From Gemmatimonadota bacterium (GTDB lineage Bacteria > Latescibacterota > UBA2968): 26,580 bases of DNA. This document shows, piece by piece, positions 1 through 9,489 of the stretch. The position numbers and the translations under genes are program-made. The stretch's first letter is position 1. Every line of letters starts with the position of its first letter. The notes beneath the pieces were generated by a model that did no database searches, was not told the origin of the DNA, and worked only from the letters and a program-made list of their open reading frames with translations. The DNA is taken from positions 25,969 to 52,548 of the forward strand of contig PAXL01000026.1 of assembly GCA_002714465.1 (NCBI GenBank), written 5' to 3'.

Positions 1-24
1 GGATTCCTAAGTTTTATCTGATCG

Positions 25-216
25 TTACTTATAGGATTCGGTGATATCTCGTCCGGTGCTGATTTCACCGTTGTCGATACGCAGATTGAACCCACAGTCG
101 GGGTTGCTACACACCCAGGCTTTATAACGGATCGACGCCCCCTCTCGGCCATAGTCCGAAAGCGGCAGCAAATCGCCTGTCCCACACTTCAGGCATTTCG
201 GAAACTGATTTTCCAT
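25..216 (-). CDS. Small zinc-ribbon protein (63 aa)
   Basis: A 63-residue protein with two Cys pairs: CLKC near the N-terminus and a second group CSNPDC about 25 residues later, the usual layout of a zinc ribbon. No other domain is visible and there is no signal peptide or membrane segment, so it is probably a cytoplasmic metal-binding or nucleic-acid-binding accessory protein. I chose the ATG at 216 because GGAGGGGG lies just upstream; an in-frame TTG at 234 would place that Shine-Dalgarno inside the gene. It is divergent from the XPB helicase gene, with about 300 nt between them. A functional link to XPB is only suggested by position. The ribbon call is fairly secure; the role is unknown. 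Confidence 0.7.
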   Translation of the reverse strand: MENQFPKCLKCGTGDLLPLSDYGREGASIRYKAWVCSNPDCGFNLRIDNGEISTGRDITESYK

Positions 217-296
217 CCTGATCCCCCTCCGCAAGACTGTGAGACCTGCGGCCCCATTTACGGCACGGAATCGCGCCCGGACCGCAGTTCATGCGT

Positions 297-325
297 AAAC
301 TATGCGAACCCGTCTGACAAGTCAA
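297..325 (-). promoter_or_regulatory. Candidate sigma70-type promoter for the zinc-ribbon gene
   Basis: Read on the minus strand: TTGACT, 17 nt, TAGTTT. The -35 matches 5 of 6 consensus bases; the -10 keeps only the T, A and final T. The expected transcript start would leave a leader of about 75 nt before the ATG at 216. Confidence 0.4.
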
Positions 326-362
326 ACTAATTGTCCCAGAGAGCCGATCTGTATCGCACGAA

Positions 363-391
363 TTGACAAAGGTTGTTGATTTCCCTATAGT
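363..391 (+). promoter_or_regulatory. Sigma70-type promoter for XPB helicase operon
   Basis: TTGACA at 363-368, 17-nt spacer, TATAGT at 386-391, matching 11 of 12 consensus bases. Transcription should begin near 398, giving a leader of about 125 nt before the helicase ATG at 523. Confidence 0.75.
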
Positions 392-522
392 TAAAAGTCT
401 GAAAACCTTGTTTGACCGGCCAGATCCTGACATAATCCTGACTGCTTTGGACCGCAGGTTCGGGCTCCCTCGATGCTCCACGCAACCCGCTTATTCCACC
501 AAACAGGCATTCTGAATACTGC

Positions 523-2232
523 ATGGCATTAAACCCTGAGAACCCTCTTATCGTTCAGAGCGACCTGACGGTCCTGGTCGAGGTTAACGCTCTGAAGTAC
601 GAAGAGGCCCGAGACGAGCTCGCCCGCTTCGCCGAGCTTGAGAAGAGCCCCGAGCATATCCACACATACAGGATCACGCCTCTCTCGCTGTGGAATGCCG
701 CTGCCGCAGGGCTAAGCGCACCAGAGATCGAGGAGACGCTCAAGTCCTACAGCAAATACGACATCCCTCAGAACGTATCTGTCGAGATCAACGAAATTAT
801 CGGCCGTTATGGCAGACTCGAACTGAAGAAGGACGGGCCCGAGCTGATTCTCGCGACTGACGAGCCCCACTTGCTCGTGGAGGTCATCCGAAACAAAATC
901 GTCGTCCCCTTCCTGAAGGATCAGATCGACGATGTTAGCATTCAGATCGACCCACTCTATCGAGGGCACCTCAAGCAGGCCCTTACGAAGATCGGTTTTC
1001 CCGTCCGGGACCTCGCAGGATATCTCCCAGGCGCACCGCTGGAGCTGGGCACCCGGGATTTCACGCTTGCGGAAAAGCAGTTCTCATTCAGGGACTACCA
1101 GAAGGAAGCGGCTAGCATCTTCTACGCAGGCGGCGGAGTGGAAGGCGGCAGTGGGACGATCGTGCTCCCGTGCGGCGCAGGGAAGACAATCGTCGGGATC
1201 GGAATCCTAAACCAGTATCAGTGTCAGACACTGATACTAACGACCAACATCACAGCTTCCCGTCAGTGGAAGCAGGAATTGCTTGACAAAACCACGCTTA
1301 GTGAAGACCAGATCGGCGAGTATTCAGGCGAGAAGAAGGAAATAAGACCGATCACGGTCGCCACCTACCAGATCCTGACCTACCGAAAGAAGAAGGGTGG
1401 CAAATTCCCTCACTTCGAGATCTTCAACCAAGGCAACTGGGGACTGATCATATACGATGAGGTGCACTTGCTTCCCGCTCCTGTGTTCAGGTTTACGGCA
1501 GAGATCCAAGCGCGACGGCGCCTTGGCCTGACCGCAACCTTGGTCCGCGAGGACGGCCTCGAGACAGACGTCTTTAGCCTAATCGGGCCGAAGCGATACG
1601 ATGTTCCTTGGCGAGAGCTCGAGAGCAAGGGATGGATCGCCACGGCAGAATGTCTGGAAGTCCGGATACCACTCCCCGACGAATTGCGGATGGAGTATGC
1701 CGTCGCGGGTGGTCGGATGAAGTTCAGGATTTCTTCGGAGAACCCGGATAAGATCGGCATTGTAAAAGAGCTGTGCGAAAAGCACAAAGACGATCAAATC
1801 CTCGTGATCGGCCAGTATCTTAACCAGCTTGAAGCGCTGGCGAAAGAGCTCGGTGTCCCAGTCATCCAAGGCAAAACACCGAACGAGGAACGCGACGAAC
1901 TTTACAGCAAGTTCAGGACGGGGACGCTCGGGATGCTGATCGTTTCGAAAGTGGCGAATTTCGCCGTCGATCTGCCGGATGCGAACGTTGCGATCCAAGT
2001 ATCGGGCACCTTTGGCTCGCGTCAGGAAGAGGCACAGCGACTGGGTCGAATCCTGAGACCCAAGACCGGCGAGAACCTCGCGCACTTCTACACGCTCGTC
2101 ACCAAAGACACTCGTGAACAGGAATTCGCACGCAACAGACAGATGTTCCTGACAGAGCAGGGCTACCGCTACGCCATCCTCGACGCCGCAGATCTGAACA
2201 AGGAATCCGAAGGCCAGATCGCGGCATCCTGA
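523..2232 (+). CDS. DNA repair helicase, bacterial XPB (RAD25) family
   Basis: A 569-aa superfamily-2 helicase of the XPB/Ssl2 type. Residues 1-170 match the family's N-terminal region in position and character. The helicase core follows: FRDYQ (189-193), Walker A PCGAGKT (216-222), DEVH (312-315), TAT (337-339) followed by the RED triplet (342-344) typical of XPB, and motif VI QRLGRILRP (505-513). XPB proteins are 3'-5' ATP-dependent DNA translocases acting in repair; bacterial members occur in actinobacteria, spirochaetes and several uncultured phyla. The start has no clear Shine-Dalgarno, but the frame opens with the conserved N-terminal region. It is followed 5 nt later by the UbiA gene and diverges from a zinc-ribbon gene. 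No Bax1-type nuclease, the archaeal XPB partner, lies next to it. Family assignment is secure; the exact cellular role is inferred. Confidence 0.95.
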   Translation: MALNPENPLIVQSDLTVLVEVNALKYEEARDELARFAELEKSPEHIHTYRITPLSLWNAAAAGLSAPEIEETLKSYSKYDIPQNVSVEINEIIGRYGRLELKKDGPELILATDEPHLLVEVIRNKIVVPFLKDQIDDVSIQIDPLYRGHLKQALTKIGFPVRDLAGYLPGAPLELGTRDFTLAEKQFSFRDYQKEAASIFYAGGGVEGGSGTIVLPCGAGKTIVGIGILNQYQCQTLILTTNITASRQWKQELLDKTTLSEDQIGEYSGEKKEIRPITVATYQILTYRKKKGGKFPHFEIFNQGNWGLIIYDEVHLLPAPVFRFTAEIQARRRLGLTATLVREDGLETDVFSLIGPKRYDVPWRELESKGWIATAECLEVRIPLPDELRMEYAVAGGRMKFRISSENPDKIGIVKELCEKHKDDQILVIGQYLNQLEALAKELGVPVIQGKTPNEERDELYSKFRTGTLGMLIVSKVANFAVDLPDANVAIQVSGTFGSRQEEAQRLGRILRPKTGENLAHFYTLVTKDTREQEFARNRQMFLTEQGYRYAILDAADLNKESEGQIAAS

Positions 2233-2237
2233 CCGTT

Positions 2238-3080
2238 ATGGGCTCCTCGAAGCTCCTCCCCTATATCGCTATCGTTCGTCCGCTAAACGTCTGCCTGACA
2301 GCCGGGGGGGTCCTCTTGGGAGGTTGGCTTGCTGTGGCCAACCTAAGCCCGTTACTCTGGCTTGCATCCCTTTCCGCAGCCTTGATCGCAGCCGCTGGCT
2401 ACGTTCAGAACGACCTCGTCGACATCGAAATTGACCGTATCAACCACCCGGATCGGCCCCTGCCCCGTGGGACCGTATCTGGAAGGTTCGCCAGAACCTT
2501 CAGTGCTATCGCTTATGCCATTGGCCTGATCGTCAGCATTCCCCTTCCGATAGCCTGCCGCATCTTGGCACTCGGAATCGTTGGGTCGCTCTTCCTCTAC
2601 AATATCTGGCTAAAGCATCTCCCACTAGTAGGCAACCTGATCGTGGCTGCTACAGGTGGCGCCCCTTTCGCTTTCGGTGGTCTGACTGTCGAACTTGTTG
2701 CGCCCTCGCTGTTGCCCGCCAGCCTGGCCGTGATCTTCCATCTCAGCCGAGAGATTCTGAAGGATGTCCAGGATCGAATGGGAGACGAACGTGCCTCTAT
2801 CGCCACCCTCCCCGTTCTAGCAGGTGAGACAGCGAGCAAGACAATTGTCACCGTGCTCCTTCTAGGTCTGGTCGTGGCGATCCCGCTCCCCGCATTCTGG
2901 AACTGGGCGGGACCCGCCTTTCTTTTACTGGGACTCGCACTCAGTGCACTGCTCATATTGACAGTCTGTCTGGTCTGGCAGGCCCAGGAAGATGCCCTCC
3001 TAGAGCGCCCAAGCCGCCTCCTGAAAGCCGGCATGCTACTTGGGATTGCTGCTTTTTTGCTAGATTCCCTGATTTCATAG
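2238..3080 (+). CDS. UbiA-family prenyltransferase, digeranylgeranylglyceryl-phosphate-synthase-like
   Basis: A 280-aa integral membrane protein with about eight or nine hydrophobic segments. The first Asp-rich motif NDLVDIEID (58-66) runs on into NHPDRPLP (69-76), the UbiA signature that binds the prenyl diphosphate through Mg2+. The second motif is REILKDVQD (171-179). The N-terminal IVRPLN and the short loop lengths are most like the geranylgeranylglycerol-phosphate geranylgeranyltransferase branch (archaeal ether-lipid synthesis), although related branches prenylate quinone or tocopherol head groups. The gene begins 5 nt after the XPB stop, so the two are probably co-transcribed. UbiA membership is secure; the substrate is an inference from sequence character only. 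Confidence 0.88.
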   Translation: MGSSKLLPYIAIVRPLNVCLTAGGVLLGGWLAVANLSPLLWLASLSAALIAAAGYVQNDLVDIEIDRINHPDRPLPRGTVSGRFARTFSAIAYAIGLIVSIPLPIACRILALGIVGSLFLYNIWLKHLPLVGNLIVAATGGAPFAFGGLTVELVAPSLLPASLAVIFHLSREILKDVQDRMGDERASIATLPVLAGETASKTIVTVLLLGLVVAIPLPAFWNWAGPAFLLLGLALSALLILTVCLVWQAQEDALLERPSRLLKAGMLLGIAAFLLDSLIS

Positions 3081-3103
3081 GTATTCCCACCGCTCGCCCC
3101 TTC

Positions 3104-3132
3104 TTGACACAACTCATTGATTATGCTAACTT
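3104..3132 (+). promoter_or_regulatory. Candidate promoter for HU/IHF-type gene
   Basis: TTGACA at 3104-3109, 17 nt, TAACTT at 3127-3132. An overlapping TATGCT at 3122-3127 would give only a 12-nt spacer. Transcription would start near 3139, about 70 nt before the TTG start of the HU-type gene. Confidence 0.55.
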
Positions 3133-3143
3133 AAGGAGCGATT

Positions 3144-3194
3144 ATGAGTTACGGATCGCGGCAGATCGACGTCGCGGATGCCCCGGATCAGTGA
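3144..3194 (+). CDS. Possible 16-codon leader ORF upstream of HU/IHF-type gene
   Basis: A short open frame (ATG at 3144, TGA ending 3194) begins 5 nt after a strong Shine-Dalgarno AAGGAG (3133-3138) and ends 15 nt before the HU-type start. If transcription begins at the nearby candidate promoter, the Shine-Dalgarno would lie just upstream of +1, so the ORF would be translated well only on read-through mRNA from the XPB-UbiA operon or on a leaderless message. The predicted peptide has no recognisable feature. Weakly supported. Confidence 0.25.
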   Translation: MSYGSRQIDVADAPDQ

Positions 3195-3209
3195 CTTTGG
3201 AGGTGCGGC

Positions 3210-3599
3210 TTGGGTACGACCACAAAGAAAGAGCTCGCTCTGATGGTCTCGCAGAAGACCGGATGCAAAAAGAACTTGGCCTCAGACATGGTCGACACCG
3301 TGTTCGAGGCTATGAGAGAGAGCTTGGTGAAGGCTCAGCGGATTGAGATCCGTGGTTTCGGCGTCTTTCAGGTTAAGGAGACACGCCCAAAACCCGCAGC
3401 CCGCAACCCTAGAACGGGGCAGATCATCCACGTTCCCGCTCGTCGCAAGACACACTTCAGACCCGGGAAGCTCCTGAAAGAGCAGCTGCACCGTCCAACC
3501 CCGCCGCCGACCAAGGAAACAGGTTTCGACAAGATCGCACAGGACGGCCATTTACCCCAGCCTAGTCCGCCGCCGGGTTCCCATTCCTCCCAGTTCTAG
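3210..3599 (+). CDS. HU/IHF-family DNA-binding protein with proline-rich tail
   Basis: A 129-aa protein whose first ~92 residues are a complete HU/IHF domain: the TKKELA start of helix 1, IEIRGFGVF in the beta region, the ARNPRTGQ arm tip and FRPGK near the end. Such proteins bind and bend duplex DNA as dimers in nucleoid architecture, recombination and initiation complexes. The residues around the arm resemble IHF-like members more than classical HU. After the domain there is a ~35-residue tail rich in proline, not part of the canonical ~90-aa fold. The start is TTG at 3210, placed 6 nt after GGAGG (3199-3203); no ATG in this frame would give a full domain. The stop codon lies inside the left arm of a perfect 29-bp inverted repeat. 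Confidence 0.9.
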   Translation: MGTTTKKELALMVSQKTGCKKNLASDMVDTVFEAMRESLVKAQRIEIRGFGVFQVKETRPKPAARNPRTGQIIHVPARRKTHFRPGKLLKEQLHRPTPPPTKETGFDKIAQDGHLPQPSPPPGSHSSQF

Positions 3600-3664
3600 C
3601 CAAAACCTTACTACAGAAAGCCCCCAGAATACCGAGGGCTTTCTGTAGTAAGGTTTTGGCTAGA
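3595..3664. repeat. Perfect 29-bp inverted repeat, possible terminator
   Basis: Arms 3595-3623 and 3636-3664 are exact reverse complements, separated by a 12-nt loop. The left arm contains the stop codon of the HU-type gene. The stem is far longer than a usual intrinsic terminator and is not followed by a T tract, although a shorter core (AAAGCCC / GGGCTTT) has a small T run. It could stop transcription, protect an mRNA 3' end, or be a trace of a small mobile repeat. Confidence 0.8.
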
Positions 3665-3806
3665 GACCGACGCATCATGTGCGACGAGGCGTACGAGAAG
3701 TCCGAAACACTCTGATGTGTTTGTGGATTTTCTAAACCCTAACTTCTTCCTTTGAACCCTTCCCGTCTGAAAAGCCCGCTTACCAGCCAGCTCTGACCGG
3801 GCTATC

Positions 3807-3835
3807 TTGACATCACCACCCTGCTCGACTAACAT
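3807..3835 (+). promoter_or_regulatory. Sigma70-type promoter for receiver-ligA operon
   Basis: TTGACA at 3807-3812, 17-nt spacer, TAACAT at 3830-3835 (10 of 12 consensus bases). Transcription would start near 3842, leaving a leader of only about 15 nt before the ATG at 3857, with no Shine-Dalgarno in it. Confidence 0.65.
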
Positions 3836-3856
3836 TTCCACCGCTGCAAAAAACTG

Positions 3857-6221
<2,365 letters not shown>

Positions 6222-6283
6222 TGTCTCCGGCCGTTATCGTTCTTAGAAACAGGGGTTTATGCGATCTGATTTTTTGATTTGGC

Positions 6284-6312
6284 TTGACACCATAGATGCA
6301 AATCCCTAGACT
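6284..6312 (+). promoter_or_regulatory. Sigma70-type promoter for tRNA-Ala
   Basis: TTGACA at 6284-6289, 17-nt spacer, TAGACT at 6307-6312 (10 of 12 consensus bases). The expected start is about 10 nt before the mature tRNA 5' end. Confidence 0.75.
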
Positions 6313-6328
6313 ACTCTCGCATAAGTTT

Positions 6329-6404
6329 GGGGCCGTAGCTCAGATGGGAGAGCGCCTGAATGGCATTCAGGAGGTCAGGGGTTCGATCCCCCTCGGCTCC
6401 ACCA
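6329..6404 (+). tRNA. tRNA-Ala (anticodon GGC)
   Basis: A 76-nt cloverleaf: acceptor arms GGGGCCG and CGGCTCC contain the G3-U70 wobble pair that identifies alanine tRNAs; the D-loop region is TAGCTCAGATGGGAGAGC; the anticodon stem CCTGA/TCAGG encloses the loop ATGGCAT with anticodon GGC; the T arm carries GTTCGATCC. The discriminator A and the 3' CCA (6402-6404) are encoded. It has its own promoter upstream and a terminator-like hairpin downstream. Confidence 0.97.
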
Positions 6405-6416
6405 TAGAAAACCAAA

Positions 6417-6448
6417 AGGCTTACGTGAAAACTGCGTAAGCCTCTTTT
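6417..6448 (+). terminator. Intrinsic terminator after tRNA-Ala
   Basis: Arms AGGCTTACG (6417-6425) and CGTAAGCCT (6435-6443) pair perfectly over 9 bp with a 9-nt loop, followed by C and TTTT (6445-6448). A modest but well-placed rho-independent terminator. Confidence 0.7.
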
Positions 6449-6511
6449 ATGATTTACACATATTTGGCCTGTCAGAAAGGGCTAAACTCAGATCAAGGGA
6501 TCTTGAAGTCG

Positions 6512-6856
6512 ATGAACATTCCGAGCGAAAACGACAAGCAGATGACGCTCAAGCGGTTGAACCAGCACAAGAAGAAGTATAGCCGTAAAGGCATCTCCGA
6601 CATTCGTGTTCGTTGGAAGGGAAACTACATGTTTTTGGATGTGGTGAAGGAAAGTAAGTCGGGGCTGTTCGGAAACTTCTTCGGAAACAAAACAGTGCGG
6701 GGTGTCGGAAAGGTTGCGCGACTGGAGTTCTTGGGTCCCAACAAGTGGAAATTGCTGATCTACAAGTTAGATGTTAACAAGTACGGCCCTCATCCCCACT
6801 TCAATGAGGGAACGGTAGAACAGTGTTTGGATGCGACAGCGGAGATCTTCTTCTAG
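6512..6856 (+). CDS. Hypothetical protein (114 aa)
   Basis: I do not recognise this protein. It is Lys-rich near the N-terminus, predicted soluble, and has mixed alpha/beta character with several alternating hydrophobic stretches (YMFLDVV, WKLLIYKLDV) suggesting a small beta-rich fold. I prefer the ATG at 6512. The frame is open back to an ATG at 6449, but that codon abuts the T tract of the tRNA terminator and has no Shine-Dalgarno; AAGGGA lies a loose 11 nt before 6512. Its codon use is less GC-rich than that of neighbouring genes. It is the last rightward gene, convergent with dusA. It may be a lineage-specific gene inserted beside the tRNA. Confidence 0.6.
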   Translation: MNIPSENDKQMTLKRLNQHKKKYSRKGISDIRVRWKGNYMFLDVVKESKSGLFGNFFGNKTVRGVGKVARLEFLGPNKWKLLIYKLDVNKYGPHPHFNEGTVEQCLDATAEIFF

Positions 6857-6917
6857 ACACGACATCCAGACGATGGAAATCGAAGGCGCAACCGCGGGTC
6901 GAACCATTTCTGCTTAC

Positions 6918-7907
6918 TTATGCCGCTTCCGCGCTGTCCTGAACGAATGAGGCAGCCTCTTCAATCAGTTCCGGCCGTGCGCCCTCCCGGACGGCCTCCT
7001 CCGTGAGATGTCGACGCCACCGTCGCGCACCTGGCATCCCGGCGTACAGTCCAACGATATGACGTGTCATCTGGTGAAGCTTTGTCCCTCTCGCCGTCTC
7101 TGAGTGCGCATACCGAGCAAAGCGCCTGACGACCTCTGCTCGTGTCGGGGCTTCACGCTGAGCTCCGTATACCAAAGAATCCACGTCTGCAAGCATATAC
7201 GGGTTCTCATAAGCGGAACGTCCAACCATAACACCATCGACCCAGGCCAATTGCTCCCGAGCCTCGTCGATCGTCCTGATCCCACCGTTGATGAGGACTT
7301 CCAGTTCCGGAAATTCGCTTTTGATGCGATGAACGACCTCGTATTGCAGCGGCGGGATCTCTCTGTTCTCCTTGGGACTCAGACCCTGCAGCCAGGCCTT
7401 CCGAGCGTGAAACGTGAAGGTCTCAGGGCCGCTACACCGGACCGTGTCGACGAACGCAGCAAGCTCATCATACGAATCCCGGTCGTCGATCCCAATCCTC
7501 GTCTTCACTGTCACGGGGATGGACACGGCGGACTGCATTGCCGCGACGCAGTCCGCAACCAGTTGAGGTTCGGCCATCAGGCAGGCACCAAACCGCCCCG
7601 ACTGCACGCGATCGCTTGGACATCCGACGTTCAGGTTGATCTCGTCGTATCCGAAAGCCTCACCAATCCGCGCAGCGACAGCGAGATCCCCTGGGTGGCT
7701 GCCCCCAAGCTGAAGCGCAATGGGATGCTCAGCGTCGTTAAAGCTAAGAAGTCGCCGTAGATCACCGTGCATAACCGCGCTCGCCGTTACCATCTCCGTG
7801 TAGAGCACGGCGTGACGAGAAATCAGCCGGAGAAAGTAACGTTCGTGCCGGTCCGTGCAGTCCATCATGGGAGCGACGCAGAATCGTCTGTCGATTTTAC
7901 TGTCCAT
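6918..7907 (-). CDS. dusA: tRNA-dihydrouridine synthase A
   Basis: A 329-aa FMN-dependent reductase that converts uridine to dihydrouridine in the tRNA D-loop using NADPH. The TIM barrel opens with APMMDCTDRHERYF, followed by YTEMVTASAV, which together mark the DusA subfamily; NLNVGCPSD (91-99) and GRFGACLM with the catalytic C109 are intact, and INGGIRT and GVMVGRSAYENP form the FMN phosphate site. I use the ATG at 7907, in agreement with typical DusA N-termini; a TTG at 7925 would add 6 residues. No clear Shine-Dalgarno is seen for either. It stands alone, downstream of two hairpins. Confidence 0.95.
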   Translation of the reverse strand: MDSKIDRRFCVAPMMDCTDRHERYFLRLISRHAVLYTEMVTASAVMHGDLRRLLSFNDAEHPIALQLGGSHPGDLAVAARIGEAFGYDEINLNVGCPSDRVQSGRFGACLMAEPQLVADCVAAMQSAVSIPVTVKTRIGIDDRDSYDELAAFVDTVRCSGPETFTFHARKAWLQGLSPKENREIPPLQYEVVHRIKSEFPELEVLINGGIRTIDEAREQLAWVDGVMVGRSAYENPYMLADVDSLVYGAQREAPTRAEVVRRFARYAHSETARGTKLHQMTRHIVGLYAGMPGARRWRRHLTEEAVREGARPELIEEAASFVQDSAEAA

Positions 7908-7995
7908 ACAAGGTGAATGTAACAAAAAACGGCAAGCCGATGATCCGACCCGCCGTCTTGTCTTGCGCTTTAATGAGAACCGGAGGAACAGTAAT

Positions 7996-8027
7996 CAGGA
8001 AGGATCGGACAAAGCCCATCCTTCCTG
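7996..8027. repeat. 10-bp perfect hairpin between hydroxypyruvate reductase and dusA
   Basis: Arms 7996-8005 and 8018-8027 pair perfectly over 10 bp with a 12-nt loop. No T tract follows on either strand. It could be a transcription stop, an mRNA stabiliser or a protein-binding palindrome. Confidence 0.5.
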
Positions 8028-8105
8028 CACATAGATCAGGGCCCTAGACAAGTCTTCCCTCCGTCTCTGAGTTCCTACCAGCCTTCCCTATATCCTGTTT
8101 TCATA

Positions 8106-8136
8106 GCCTGCCCCCAACCTTTCGAGGGGGGCAGGC
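8106..8136 (-). terminator. GC-rich hairpin downstream of hydroxypyruvate reductase gene
   Basis: Arms GCCTGCCCCC (8106-8115) and its exact complement (8127-8136) form a 10-bp stem with an 11-nt loop, about 30 nt after the stop codon of the reductase gene. A T tract is missing, so intrinsic termination is uncertain. Confidence 0.45.
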
Positions 8137-8165
8137 CGACTCATACCCGTCCTCTGCGATTAATC

Positions 8166-9305
8166 TCAGGCAAATGCGGGAAGCCCGAGTTCGTCACGGT
8201 TGACGATGCTAGGTGCGGCCTTCGGATTCTCGCCCTCAAGAAAGTCAAGGATATCGTCCTGATCCTGCCAGCAGGGATGACCACTCAGGATCCCGGCTAC
8301 GTTACCGGCAGCCAGTGAGGCCATACCCTCGCGCGTCCAGATCGTGGCAGACGCGATGTGCGGCACAATCACGCAGTTCGGGCAGTCCTTCAGACCCGGC
8401 TTCATAGCAGGTTCGTCCTCAAACACATCGAGTCCAACACGGAAGTCCGGCTGGGCCTTCAGATGCTCGACAAGGGCGATCTCATCGATCACGGGGCCGC
8501 GGCTTGCATTCACCAGGATGGCATTGTCCTTCATCACTCCAAGACGCTCGGTATTCATTAGATGATGTGTCGTCTCGTCCAGAAGCGGATGTAGACTAAC
8601 CACATCGGACTCACGCAGGACCTCCTCGACTGTCTCACACTTGCGCCACGTGATGGGCTCTTCGCCCTGTGACTTCAGGAATTCCCCGTATCCAGTCAGG
8701 TAGTCTTCAAGGGCCTTGTTCTGGTAGAGATCGTAGTAGAGGAAGTTCATCTTGTATCCCTCTATCATCATCTTGGCGTATGAGGCACCGATCCGGCCCG
8801 CGCCGACCACGCCGACCGTTTTGCGGGTCATTAGTTCACCCAGAAACAGCGTCGGCAGCCAACCCTTATACTGCTCACCCCGCATATATTCATCGGCCTC
8901 GACAACGCGTCGAGCGGCAGAGAAAGTCAGCGCAACGGCCATCTCTGCAGTAGTCTCTGTCAGCACACCTGGCGTATTCCCAACCGGCAGCCCGTGCTTG
9001 GTCGCCGAGTCGACGTCGACGTTATTGTAGCCTACGGCGTAGTTGGCGTAAACCTTCACACCTGCAGCCTTAAGCACGGAGAAGAGCTCCTCTCCCCAGT
9101 CCTCGGTCAGTTGACCGATTACACCGTCACAGTTGTCACCGATCTTTTCCTTGATCTCGGCAACGCTCAGGATATCGGTCGACGTGCCTACCTCGACGCT
9201 GCAGTCGGCGGCCGTCAAGAGGTCCAGCCACCGGGTGCCGGGAAGCTGCTTGGTACAAACGACGCGCTTGCTTCCCGACGGATTGTGAGTTTCCCAATCT
9301 GCCAA
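8166..9305 (-). CDS. Hydroxypyruvate reductase, plant HPR1-like
   Basis: A 379-aa D-isomer-specific 2-hydroxyacid dehydrogenase. It reduces hydroxypyruvate (or glyoxylate) with NAD(P)H, a step of glycerate/photorespiratory and serine-cycle metabolism. The NAD-binding motif GVVGAGRIG is at 165-173; the catalytic set is R269 (NASRGP), E298 (FEDEP) and H316 (VPHIASA). Long stretches such as GVIGQLTEDWGE, AVGYNNVDV, NTPGVLTETTAE and the C-terminal PSIVN resemble plant peroxisomal HPR1 closely, more than typical bacterial GyaR/SerA. I place the start at the TTG at 9305: AAGGAGG lies 7 nt upstream and the resulting MADWETHNP start fits the family; the frame opens further to a GTG at 9347, which would put the Shine-Dalgarno inside the gene. 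It has its own promoter at 9407-9435. Confidence 0.92.
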   Translation of the reverse strand: MADWETHNPSGSKRVVCTKQLPGTRWLDLLTAADCSVEVGTSTDILSVAEIKEKIGDNCDGVIGQLTEDWGEELFSVLKAAGVKVYANYAVGYNNVDVDSATKHGLPVGNTPGVLTETTAEMAVALTFSAARRVVEADEYMRGEQYKGWLPTLFLGELMTRKTVGVVGAGRIGASYAKMMIEGYKMNFLYYDLYQNKALEDYLTGYGEFLKSQGEEPITWRKCETVEEVLRESDVVSLHPLLDETTHHLMNTERLGVMKDNAILVNASRGPVIDEIALVEHLKAQPDFRVGLDVFEDEPAMKPGLKDCPNCVIVPHIASATIWTREGMASLAAGNVAGILSGHPCWQDQDDILDFLEGENPKAAPSIVNRDELGLPAFA

Positions 9306-9406
9306 AACAACCCCTCCTTGAAATTGGTCACAAACAAAACGAGGCACTGAACGGCGATCCGAAAACCGCGTAAATTAAGCGAAAACAGGACCTCGCAAGG
9401 CCGTGA

Positions 9407-9435
9407 AAAGTAAGGGAATCAATCTGGAGGGTCAA
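9407..9435 (-). promoter_or_regulatory. Candidate promoter for hydroxypyruvate reductase
   Basis: On the minus strand: TTGACC (9430-9435), 17-nt spacer, TACTTT (9407-9412). It lies just downstream of the terminator of the preceding gene and about 100 nt before the TTG start. Confidence 0.55.
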
Positions 9436-9489
9436 GCACAAAGGGGTTGGAGAAAAGCCCGCAGGACAGGATGGATGCCTAAAGGCAGG

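Larger units (their letters stand above)
217..522. other. Divergent intergenic region, zinc-ribbon gene / XPB gene
   Basis: 306 nt between two divergent genes. It holds a good rightward promoter (363-391), a weaker leftward one (297-325) and three copies of a short motif: CCGCAG+GT-like on the plus strand at 281-290 and 451-461 (each preceded by GGA), and its reverse complement ACCTGCGG at 244-251. Small open frames here overlap each other and have no ribosome-binding sites, so I do not call them as genes. Confidence 0.5.

Noticed and set aside
412..436. Second promoter (TTGACC ... CATAAT) in the XPB leader
   Set aside because: The spacer is only 13 nt, while the promoter at 363-391 is nearly ideal.
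7104..7760. A 218-codon plus-strand frame opposite dusA
   Set aside because: No family resemblance or start signal; dusA on the other strand is complete.
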